Assembly (NCBI GenBank): GCA_016617855.1
Contig: JAECUM010016766.1
Coordinates: 1-64,000 of the forward strand
Direction of reading: 5' to 3'
From: Megalonaias nervosa
Taxonomy: Eukaryota > Mollusca > Bivalvia > Unionida > Unionidae
Length of the DNA: 64,000 nucleotides
How positions within the stretch are numbered: position 1 is the stretch's first letter; each line of letters begins with the position of its first letter. Below the pieces are notes generated by a model. That model was not told the origin of the DNA and ran no database searches. It saw nothing but the letters and a program-made list of their open reading frames with translations. This document shows, piece by piece, positions 1-10,419 of the stretch. The translations under genes were made by a program, and so were the position numbers.

Positions 1-164
1 AGAGAATAATCACTTGAATAATTTGAAGAAATAAATTCTAGCCCAAATGAACTATTGGACAAAACAATACAATTGATTCTGAATGATCTTAAAGCACGAA
101 TGAATAATTTTTTCCAGTAACAAGATTATATAGTCTTCTACTTGACCTATGTAAATTAAATATA

Positions 165-850
165 CATAACTAGTGAAAATCCCTTTAGACCTTTAATATC
201 TTTCAAATATTCACTTAATGCAAGAACTCCGTCAAGACCATTCTTACCTTTAAAATAGTCTTTATAAAACTAAATTCCAAAATATGACATGAAAGCATAA
301 TGCAACAACTTGGAATAACCCTCATAACAATGAAATGTATCTCTATAGGGCAATAGTGAAATCTCTTTTGACCTTTGTATCTTCCATATATTTTTTAAAA
401 TCTACAAAACATCCCTTGAATACCTTTCTTACCTTTAGAACAGTCTTTAAATGATTAAATTTCCCCCCAAAATGTCATACAGGCATCATGGAACATCTTG
501 GAAAAATCTTCATGGCTTTGAAATATAACTCTTTGGGGGATAATAACAATCTCTTTAAATATTTAATACATTCCAAATATACTTTTCATGAAACGACTCT
601 CTTGAAGACATCAGGCAACAATTTGTAGTAGGTTTCATATCCATGAAACTTTTCAATGGTTCCATTAGATCTTTCCTATATTCAAACTATTCTTTTAGGA
701 CTAAAGTCTAGCGGTTTCCTTATGACATCACTGAACAGCTAGGTGTAACCTTCATTACTATGAAATAATTCACTACCATCAGAACAAGTTTCCTCAGTGA
801 TTATTTATTTTACAAATAGTTCTGTGCAACATTCTTAAATAAAATGTATT
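165..850. repeat. Degenerate tandem repeat, period about 185 bp
   Basis: No gene is visible in 1-1,280. Within it, similar blocks recur: the 'gaaaatccctttagacct' type starts at about 175, 'gaaatctcttttgacctt' at about 358 and 'aacaatctctttaaatat' at about 546. Each is followed by related 'cttacctttaaa' and 'catgaaa' segments. Later units look shortened to about 120 bp. The copies have diverged strongly, so this is an old local satellite or tandem duplication. Confidence 0.5.
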
Positions 851-1279
851 GATTCATTCTTTTCCAGCAACACAGTAAGAAACTTGTTACAAATATAATA
901 TAAAGAAATAATATAAGTGCTTACATAATAAATAAATAAATAAATATGTAACTAAATAAGAAATAAACAAATCAAAATTTAAATAAACAAATAAAATTTA
1001 AATATATAATTTTATTAAATATTTTTCAAACATATGTTTCAAGTACAAATACTTTTTTACAAACATATTTTTCGAGTACAATTATTGTTTCAAACATATT
1101 TCAAGGACAATTCTTTTTAAATACCATGAAATGGAAAATTCAGATTATATAAAAATAAAGACCTTCAATAAATATATAAATATATAAATCTTCGAAAACT
1201 AATACGAATAATTAGATAACAGAGAAGTACTTAGAATTTATTTTGTCAAGAGTCTTTATTCTTACACTTAATGTAATTT

Positions 1280-1282
<3 letters not shown>

Positions 1283-1312
<30 letters not shown>
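1283..1312. repeat. (AC)n microsatellite
   Basis: About 15 uninterrupted AC dinucleotides. The flanks show no retained SINE body, although (CA)n tails follow one of the SINE copies elsewhere in this window. Confidence 0.95.
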
Positions 1313-1314
<2 letters not shown>

Positions 1315-1339
1315 CGATTAATATTCTGAGAATTTAGAA

Positions 1340-1487
1340 TTCGAAGTTGTTGCTCGCAATTTCTCGAGAAATGGCCTATTCCAAGTTGGGGCCAACGACC
1401 ATACAAATTGTCGAGAAAGTGCGCAACAATTTTGAATTTCAAGTTGTTGGGTACAATTTCTCAAGAAATGGCCTATTCCAAGTTGGA
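1340..1487. repeat. Local direct repeat of about 47 bp, spaced 98 bp
   Basis: The block ending 'atggcctattccaagttgg' occurs at about 1,342-1,387 and again at about 1,440-1,486 with a few substitutions ('ctcgcaatttctcgag' against 'gtacaatttctcaag'). It looks like two monomers of a short tandem family. No protein is supported; the short frames across it are chance. Confidence 0.7.
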
Positions 1488-1865
1488 GTCCTTTACAAAA
1501 ATAGCAAAGCGCTCTCCAGGAAGCAATAATAGACGAAAATATACATTAAGTAAAGACAGTGTAAAATAACGTTATTCTGTAAGTGATACCTCCTTAACAG
1601 TTAATTGAAATGTGGTGACGGGTTGCAAAATAAGCACAAATGATGAACTGAAAGCTGATCCATTTCAGTCAAAAACAGCCATGTGCTTTCGAGGAGGGAC
1701 CGTCTCAAGCGAGAAAAAAATGGAAACAACATACATGTATAACATTTAGTCCTACAATGTAAGACATAGCACATGTTGTTTTTGTTTAAGTGCTACATCC
1801 TGACGGGTCTTACGTGGTAGGACTAGTAAAACATTGTGAATATATTAATAATGAAACGATTTAGC
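1488..1865. other. No recognisable feature
   Basis: AT-rich sequence between a local direct repeat and the composite inverted-repeat element. I see no coding frame, RNA gene or repeat. Confidence 0.5.
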
Positions 1866-3908
1866 CTGGAACGCTGTATTATCGCGGTACTTAATGTTCT
1901 TACTGGTACATATTAAAACTGTTTTGCTATTGTTGCATACTTATAATTTGTAAAGTCTGAATGACTTTCCCTCTTTCTATTCCTATAAAAATTCTTTGTC
2001 AAACGAAGCGCTCAAAGGTAAATAAAACAGCATAAGGTGGCTGACCCAGATTAACGTACCATGGGGGAACAACTCTATATTATCGCGGTATTTGCTCAAC
2101 TTACGTATGGTAGCACGTAGGTATTATAACAAAAATAAAATACGACTTACCTATGAGAAGAAATGTCCACGCTTGTACTGGTTAGTATTTCCTCAATGAA
2201 GGAAAGGACCCAATGATAAAATCCAACACAGATGTAATTCAAGTGGAAATCCATGCAAAATCCATGAATAAGAACATCACAAATTACATGCAACTGTTAT
2301 TTAACTTCATATGAATTTTAAATGCAAAATGGGCACAGAAATGTAACTATATAACAACTATTATTAATATTATTAGTATTTATATTAAAATATTACTGAT
2401 TTAAAGAAAGTTTAACTATTATTATATTCTTATGTACGTACGAGAAATATGATCAGCAACAACATTTTGTAAATTTTGGTCCATATTGGCTACCATGAAA
2501 TGAAATTGCAACCTTAACCTTGTAAGGATATATGTTACTATCAGTATATGACTTACAATCATCAAACATCAGACGATACACTGAATATATTTCGTAACCA
2601 AAGCCAATGCAGGTATAGCATGTTCGACTGAAGTTTTTTATATGATGATCAACGAAATCTCATGAACTTTACAAAAACGTGATCTTCATTCTTTTTCATC
2701 GTAAAGTTATAAAAAATGTTGACTTTAAGAGGAGATTGTGCTGTAAGATATTTGAATCCTTAGACTGGAACGCTGTATTATCGCGGTACTTAATGTTCTT
2801 ACTGGTACATATTAAAACTGTTTTGCTATTATTGCTTACTTATAATTTGTAAAGATTGAATGACTTTCCCTCTTTCTATTCCTATAAAAAAAAAAAAAAA
2901 ATGTCAAACGAAGCACTCAAATGTAAATAAAACAGCATACGATGGCTGACCCAGATTAACGTACCATGGGGGAACAACTCTATATTATCGCGGTATTTGC
3001 TCAACTTACGTACGGTAGTACGCAGGTATTATAATAAAAATAAAATACGACTTACCTGTGAGAAGATATGTCCACGCTTGTACTGGTTTACTATTTCTAC
3101 AAGAAAGGAAAGGATCCAATGATAAAATCCAAAACACACATGTAATTCAAGTGTAAATCCACGCAGAATCCATGAATAACAACATTACAAATTAAAAGCT
3201 ACTATTATTGAACTTGACACGAATTTTAAATGCAATGTGATCAAAGAAATGTAAATATATAACTACTATTATTAATATTAATATTATTATTATTAAAATA
3301 TTACTGATTTAAAGAAAACTTAACTGTTATTAAATTCTTATTTACGTACGAGAAGTATGATCATTAGCAACATTTTGTAAATTTTGGTCCATATTTGCTG
3401 CCATGAAATGAAATTGCAACCTTGACCTTGTAAGGACTTGTATGTCACCATTAGTATATGACCTATAATCATCAAACATCAGACGATACACTGTCTATAT
3501 TTCGTAATCAAAGCCGATGCAGGTATAGCATGTTCGACTGGAGTTTTTTATATGATGATCAACGTAACTGCATGAACTTTACAAAAACGTGATCTTCATT
3601 CTTTTTCATCGTAAACTTATAAAAAAAAAATGTTGACATTTTAGAGGAAATTGTGCTGTAAGATATTTGCGTCCTTACTGGCTACAGCTTTACATCTGTA
3701 AACAACCGCTAGACTGCGTGTGTCCAAAATTAATCGGAAAATCCCGTTTGCCGCGATACTACAGAGCCCGCGATAATACACCGTTGGAGTATACTGGCTA
3801 CAGCTTTACATCTGTAAACAACCGCTAGACAGCGTGTGTCCAAAATTAATCGGAAAATCCCGTTTGCCGCGATACTACAGAGCCCGCGATAATACACCGT
3901 TGGAGTAT
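1866..3908. mobile_element. Composite DNA element with inverted ends and internal tandem units
   Basis: The left end reads 'tggaacgctgtattatcgcg'. The right end is its near inverse, 'cgcgataatacaccgttgga', giving terminal inverted repeats of about 21 bp. Inside, a unit of about 897 bp is present twice in tandem (about 1,866-2,764 and 2,765-3,664), and each copy starts again with the terminal motif. A 116-bp unit is then present twice (3,677-3,792 and 3,793-3,908), each ending in the inverted terminal motif. The core tattatcgcgg lies at 1,877, 2,078, 2,776 and 2,983, and inverted at 3,768 and 3,884. No transposase frame is visible, so it is non-autonomous. Superfamily unknown. Confidence 0.65.
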
Positions 3909-4406
3909 AATTGCATTTGTTAATACCAATAGACTAATTATGGTACGTAGGTGTGGTATAACAATAGGTGTTCATATCATTGCTTACAATTTAACTGTCA
4001 GTTATACATATAGCTTGGAACGCTGTATAATATTTACATGTGGGTTTCTCGTGAGCTCCCACCTATATTAGCTGCGACAGCTACTTTTTGAGAAGTACCT
4101 CCATTTGTCCGAAGATGCTTAAAGGATTTTATATCTGTTTGTACCCCCCTCAGATCTTTTGTTTTGTTCTTATTAAAAGAATTTGGCCTCAGAAATTTTA
4201 TTTAGATATTTAAATTTATTTTTGAATAGGGGATGATGTATATTTTAGCTACTTACCAGAAAGCCCAAGCTGGCTTCCTAGTGTTCCCAGAGAATGAAAC
4301 TGTGAGGTTGTACTCCCTTCTCCAGACACAAAATCAAGAGTTGGTTTCCACCCTCTGGTTTCTCAGTAATATTTTGCCAGTAGATTTCCTATTGCCCTGT
4401 GTTTGC

Positions 4407-4486
4407 TAGACCAACAAGTAGGTCTCCGCTTTTTTTTTCTTCTGACAGCTGTCAGAAAAAAATGCAGAGACCTACTTGTTGGTCTA
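4407..4486. mobile_element. 80-bp palindromic MITE with a 9-bp target duplication
   Basis: The termini TAGACCAACAAGTAGGTCTC (4,407-4,426) and its exact reverse complement (4,467-4,486) enclose a T-rich/A-rich arm pair and a central tgacagctgtca. Almost the whole 80 bp is one hairpin. Identical 9-bp flanks, tgtgtttgc, lie at 4,398-4,406 and 4,487-4,495. A 9-bp duplication is typical of Mutator-like (MULE) transposition, so it is probably a very short foldback MITE moved by a MULE. No coding capacity. Confidence 0.8.
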
Positions 4487-4495
4487 TGTGTTTGC

Positions 4496-6087
4496 TATAT
4501 TTATATTGCTATATGGTCTGGTTGTGCATGTGTTATCTATTCCAAGCAAATCTTGGTGAGTTTCCTATTTCCCATATATCTTTGTATTAAAAAAAAACAA
4601 AAACAAAAAAAAAAAACCTGATGCACTGATGCATAGAGTTTTCTTCAAGCATGGAGGGATCCAAGTTTGTGCACCGGCGAAACCAGTCTCTATGTGGACT
4701 GAATTCCCGTGTCCACTCCTGCCAGAAGTGTAATTATTATAGATAGATTCTCTTTTCTCTATAAAACTATGAGTTTTGGAGAAAAAAAATTAGACTTATT
4801 CCCATCAGGGAGACAATTTTGTTCGCCTAAGGCAAAAATAAACAAAAAATTTCAAAAGTAAATCTTTTTTATTGTGTATTGTTTTGTACGTCTGTAGTGT
4901 ATGTATTCCGCATTGTCTTACCATGTACAGGTCTTACCCTCAGGGGTCAGATACAATTACTTTAATTACCCCTGGTGGCACAAACAGTTTAATCCTTATA
5001 ATCCTCACTTGTAAAACTTAAGTAAGGCCAAAATCAGTGTTCACAAATGGGTAAAAAAAATTGTTTCTTTGTTAGTATGTAAGGAGAATTATTAGTATTT
5101 GTGTTTCTGTTCCTCTTGTGTCTGCATGTTACATTTGTCCGTGTTCTGCCAGCTCAGTTTTCGCCTGTTGTTCCACAGACCTGTTCACATCTCATAGCGC
5201 ATTGTGACATATCCCCGTGGTGTCTACACCCGCTACTTCTCAAGATCAGTAGGACCCTGTCCCTGTATTACATCGTTTTGTTCTTATGTGAAATTTTTAT
5301 ATATATTAATGTGAGGTTCTCCTTTTGTTACATTGGTTATTAGTTATAAATGCTTATAAAGAAGGGTATAATGAATTTCCTTGTGTTAAAGATTTGTGTC
5401 TATTAGTTTTTTTGATTAAAATTACTTGTCCACATTTTAACACTGTTTGAGTAATAAGATCTGTTATCTGGTGTAAAATCTCTTTATTTGGAATGTTGTC
5501 TACAATATGTTGTTTTCATGATCTCCCCCCCCCCCTTTATCGCAGAGTTTACTTACAACGTTATTTCTTTCTTCTTTATTTTTTCCACATTGAATCATTA
5601 CGTGCCTTTCGGTGAAATTTCCCTTTTTATACAAAGAGCATTTAGGTATTACCTTAATCATGTGTCTTCTCGGGGCGGTTTCTATTGTCAGCCAAACGTC
5701 ATGTAGATATTTTAACATCATGCTCTGTACTTCAAAGGATCCTATATTGGCCCATCTTGTCTACCCCCCCCCCCATTTCAATTGGCTGTTTCTCCATTGT
5801 ACTTTAATTATTGTATTCCTTATGATTTCTTCACATATCTTATTATAGATATTTTTATCATTATTTTCCACCCATACCTGTTTCTTGTCTGTGTATTTCA
5901 TTTATATTGGTTTAAATTGTTTATATTCTCTTGGTATTTCTAACAATTTCTTTAATTTATTATTTTTATATATGTCAGGTTTGTGCTTCAGTGAGAAACC
6001 AAACCAGTATGTATATAATGCTTCCTATGCATATTCTGGATCCTCTTTAAGTTTCCTTATTTTAATTCAAATATTTGCTAGTTCCTA
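4496..6087. other. No gene recognised
   Basis: AT-rich, with poly-C and poly-A runs (for example 5,526-5,535 and 5,765-5,774). Several short open frames exist, but none shows a domain or protein-like composition. Confidence 0.5.
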
Positions 6088-6206
6088 AGTTTGCTTATGA
6101 TTTGTAAAGTTGCTATGACTTTCCCTCCTTCAATTCCAATAAAAAAAATCTTTGTCAATCAATGCGTGTAAATGTAAATAAAATGGCATATGGTGGCTGA
6201 CCCAGA
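6088..6206 (+). repeat. Fragment of the 1,866-3,908 element family
   Basis: About 120 bp matches the 'atttgtaaag...gactttccctc...ggtggctgacccagat' stretch found at 1,947-2,051 and 2,846-2,956. The terminal motif is not retained. This shows that the composite element belongs to a dispersed family. Confidence 0.7.
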
Positions 6207-6801
6207 TCACAGGAATCTGATGTTTTATCGATAAAGTATGAAGAAATCTCTGTCAACGCGAAATCACTTTAACGGTACCATAAATTAACACAAGGAGTGC
6301 AAGCGTGACCCCAACCATCCGCTTGAGTCGACTTTTGTTACGCGTCTTTTATCATTTCAGAATCACAAGAAGACTGAAAAAGCTACACATATCCATTCAA
6401 AAGGGAGCAAGACATTTTGACCCCAAGACAGTTCGATCCCAAGTAAGTTCCCAAGACATTTTGACCCCAGCAAGGTGTCAATTTGACCGCAATTCGTGCA
6501 TTCATGAAAAAAGATGTCAACAGTGAATTGTAATTAAAGACACTTTTATGAACAAAATTAATGTATGCAAATTTGAATGCAAAGAAATCAAATTTCCCAC
6601 ATACTGTAAATTTATAGTATATTTATATTCCATAACAATTTGTATCATAAGCTTTAATATAGGTGTTTAGTACATGTGTGTAACTTTGGATTGATTTTTA
6701 TTAAAAAACGTTTATGTTGTGACATTTTAATCGGATATATTTTGGTATAATGCTAACTGAATTGTGTTAATTGTGACAATGGTGTTTTATCTTTATGTAA
6801 A

Positions 6802-8594
6802 ATGCCTCACCAACATGTTTTGTCATGTGACAGATGCGGGAAATGGCAGCATTGCATCTGCGATACAGATAAGTCTAATGAATCATTATCTGTTTTATTA
6901 TGTCTGTCAATTTTTTCTTTTCTACCTATCCATCTATCCATCTATCTATCTTTTATTTATTTATGGATGTGGCTTGTGTATTTATGCCATGAATGTTAGA
7001 CTGCTGGACTAACACAATCAGCAAAATGTCAATTTATCTATCAATGGGCAGGCATTTTCTCATGATAAATACGAACATGCAAAAACAATTGTTACAATAT
7101 ATTATTTACTGCACAGGTATCAATATAGCCACATACAGAGCTGCTAGGAACAGTGGAGAAGGCATAATTTTTGTACGTTGTAGCTGTGTTGAACAGATTC
7201 AAGTATTCGAGGTGGAAGAAACTGATGTGGCCGAAGAGGTAAGACGATGTTTAAAGAAGGTTTCAGTGCACAAGTTTAAAAGGCAGCAGCTGTATGATAA
7301 ATTATCTAAAGGTACCTAAAACATATAGCCCATTTATTCTTCAGTTCCAATAAAATATATTTAACATACCATCAATATTTTACTGTTGTTTGCAGATAGA
7401 GCACCATTCTTCTGCTGCTTCTCCAGGTGCACATGGAGATTTCACGTTTTTGGCCTAACTTATGGATTCAACCCAACACACACGCAGAATATCTACCATC
7501 TGTGACATTTAACCTAAACTTTAGTGCCAGAAGTTCTGTTGCCTCATCAGCCGATGATGCCACATCCACATTTGACTCACCATCTAGAGCTGATATCGAC
7601 AGCACTGCCATGGATTTCAACATCATGTATGTCATTAATGCAGACACAAATGCTACATATCTCGTCAACGACTCATTTAATCCTGATGGTTCAGCACCAG
7701 CCCATGAATCACAGCCGCCTCTGCCAAAGATGACTCCTCTATCGCAGATGACACCTCCACCGCTGATGACGCCATCGACATTACATGAGATGACCCTGCA
7801 GCCACCAACGTAATTGAAGACAGGTAACAATAATTGAAGGTGTGATATGTGAATGGATAATAGTCCGGTAGTGTACTTGAATATTAAAAGACATTCATTC
7901 AAAATATAATATTATAAAAATTTTGAAATAATTGAAATAATTACTTTGATATGGACTGTTTTACTTAGCATCACAGGATGATTTTCCCATGCTAAGTTAA
8001 TAACCCACATTATTATGTTTTCATGTTCAAAGTATGCCTGCATGCATGTACACCTGTTGACAGGTCTCTTGGTGAGCCAGCACTTACCAACACCATCATC
8101 AAAAAAGCAACGGAGGTCACATTCGAGGTCATTGAAGAAGGAAGCGCTCGTCGAAAGAAGAAGCTGGTGTCTTCAGATGGTTATTTTTTTTACTGCGTAA
8201 AGGTAATTCATTGTCAAATAAGAAATAGTCTTCTAGTTACAGCATAATAAGCTTAACTTAGCTTTCTTTATTTTGATGATCAAAACATTTAGAATGAATC
8301 AGTACACAGTAAATTATCTTTATCTTGCTGTGTAAAACAGCTGGAATGCAGCATTTCACAGTAGTTATATTAATATATGTCTCATCTACCTTCGTTTGCT
8401 GTCTGGTAACAAGAGGTTATTTGTGTTGTCTTTTCAGAGGCAGATGGATGGCAGCATCCATTGGTGATGCAGTGTCCAGCAGAAGCTGCTACGCAGGCAT
8501 GACACAGAAGGGGGATGCCTTTAGCCGTGGTGCTACACGTCACTGCCACCCAGCAAATCCACTGGTGGCCAAGAGCATTCGAATGAAGAGAGAT
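6802..8594 (+). pseudogene. Decayed multi-exon gene: PHD-like finger plus FLYWCH finger
   Basis: Proposed exons are 6,802-6,868, 7,117-7,311, about 7,396-7,823, 8,064-8,202 and 8,438-8,594. Exons 1 and 2 together give a cysteine/histidine cluster (CDRCGKWQHCIC, then RCSC) like the PHD-like fingers of MULE-associated proteins. Exon 3 is a Ser/Thr/Asp-rich linker. Exons 4 and 5 read as FLYWCH: VIEEGSARRKKKLVSSDGY, then YAGMTQKGDAFSRGATRHCH, with the closing H-x-H replaced by HCH. The 7,823/8,064 splice is canonical and keeps frame, and the last donor is a perfect GTAAGT at 8,595. Damage: the first donor is ATAAGT (6,869), exon 3 changes frame near 7,700 and has a TGA, and exon 5 is 2 nt out of frame with exon 4. 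No downstream transposase exon is visible. It could instead be a host FLYWCH gene fragment. Confidence 0.55.
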
Positions 8595-8924
8595 GTAAGT
8601 AAGACATAATTAACTAAGACATCACAGTAATATGGAAATGATAAATAGAAATGTGATAGAACAAATGAATCTATCAGTGGTCAATATTTTAAAGACAGGA
8701 GATGTACCGGCACATGGATGCTAAGATATTTGAATTGTGAGATGAGTATAATAAATACAAAATCGTGGCAGAGGACTTTTTGAAAGCTGTTGGAAATATG
8801 TATCAACCTGGAATTTTAAGTGTGTGTTATGTTCTTTTCTACATTCAAATTCTTTCCTTCGAAGCTAGCATTCCATTTTTCTCTATTTAATAAACAGTAT
8901 TTTGATAACATGGGTCCTTAACAA

Positions 8925-10050
8925 GGTATGAATGACCCAAGCCATTAAATACCTTTCTTTATCCTATACCTTACTTGCATAGTACAGCTAGTATATTTTT
9001 AACAGCTATACTGATTTTTTAGAAAGAGTAATAGTCCCTGTGGTACTAGAACTGCAATAATATTTTTCTTTTATTTATATATCATAAATGAAGTTACTTG
9101 TTCTTGAGCCATGCTTTGACTTGCTGTTTGATTAGAGTTCCTATGTAGAACTGACTTCATTTTCTAAAAAGAAACAGCTAACTGGTTTTGCTAATTAATC
9201 GTGACTCCTGGTATGTCCTTAATACATCAGGATGCAGAATTATATGATTACATTGTTTGAAGAAGACAACAGTCTTGTTCTAAAGCCATACATCTGGGTA
9301 CGTATACTTAAATGAAAAGAAAAGATTCAATTTTTAAAAAAGTCAAAATGACAAGCTTTCTTTGCATGGGTAATTTTAAGGTATGAATGACAAAAGCTAT
9401 TAAATACCTTTCTGTTTCTTACACCATACATGTATACAAAAGCTAGTATATCTTTTTAACAGTGATATTTATTTGCTTAAAAGATTGATAGTCTACACGG
9501 CTCTAGAACTGTTACATATTTTTTTTATTATATATAATAAATGAACATATAAGTTCTTTAACCATTAACATAGTTGATGATGCTAATTTGAATGAAAAAT
9601 CAACTGTATCACACACTGTAAATTTGTCTAAAAGAGCCGAAATTTTTTTAGAACAATAATTAGCACATTTTTAATGGTCAATAACACCATTCAAACTGAG
9701 TCATTGATGCATGCAATTAAAGAAGATGCCGACAGCACTGAGGTCTTTAATCCTTGGTTATTACTTTTGATAATCGTATTGTGACATTTCGATCAGAAAT
9801 ATTTTGGTATAATACTAACTGAATTGTGGTATTTGTACATTAACAAAGTATGAATGACACAAGCCATTAAATACCTTTCTGTTTCTTACACCGTACATGG
9901 ATACAAAAGCTAGTATATCATTTTGACAATTATATTTACTTGTTAAAAAGACTGATAGTTTACCTGGAACTAGAACTGCAGTATACTTTTTCTTTTAATT
10001 ATAAATAATAAATGAACATACTTGTTCTTTAACCATTAACATTGTTGATG
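8925..10050 (+). repeat. Three-copy repeat, about 200 bp each, period about 460 bp
   Basis: The block starting 'gtatgaatgac..aagc.attaaatacct' and ending near 'aaatgaacatacttgttcttt' lies at about 8,925-9,105, 9,379-9,572 and 9,848-10,040. Copies 2 and 3 are closest and also share 'aaccattaacat.gttgatg'. Diverged tandem units inside the FLYWCH-bearing block. Confidence 0.7.
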
Positions 10051-10419
10051 TTTAGCTCCAGGTTAAATTCTCCCAATATTCATACAGTGACACATGCTTC
10101 TGTTGTGTATTAAATTTGAACAACTGACCCAGTCATCTTCAGTATATTTGACTGATCTTGTCTATCCAATTTATAGACTTATGCACTATTATGTGACCCA
10201 CACGTAAACACAGGCCACATTAAATTAAGTTGGGGTCAGATTGTCTTGGGGTTGAATTGTCCTTGGTGTTGAAATGTCCAGGCAGAATTGTCTTTGGGGT
10301 TGAAATGTCTTGGGGTAGAAATGTCTAGGAAATTGTTTTAAAAAAGTCATTCTGCAGGACTCCATCAGGCGTAAGTAGCCAATTTCACCAGATTCTACCC
10401 TGCAGTAAATAAGCATTAA

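Larger units (their letters stand above)
6400..10345. mobile_element. Possible MULE-like block bounded by inverted arrays of a short motif
   Basis: The left edge (about 6,408-6,490) repeats 'ccaagacattttgacccc' and variants. The right edge (about 10,230-10,335) carries the same motif several times in inverse form ('ggggttgaaatgtcttgggg'). Subterminal sequence is also shared in direct orientation: 'atattttggtataat.ctaactgaattgtg' lies at about 6,737 and 9,799. Exons for PHD-like and FLYWCH fingers lie between. FLYWCH domains are known from Mutator-like transposases, which makes a long-terminal-repeat MULE plausible. No MULE catalytic domain and no clear target duplication were found, so the boundaries are tentative. 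Confidence 0.5.

Noticed and set aside
7468..7902. 144-codon minus-strand frame
   Set aside because: Antisense to the linker exon of the FLYWCH pseudogene. The plus strand has consistent splice sites and the recognisable domain.
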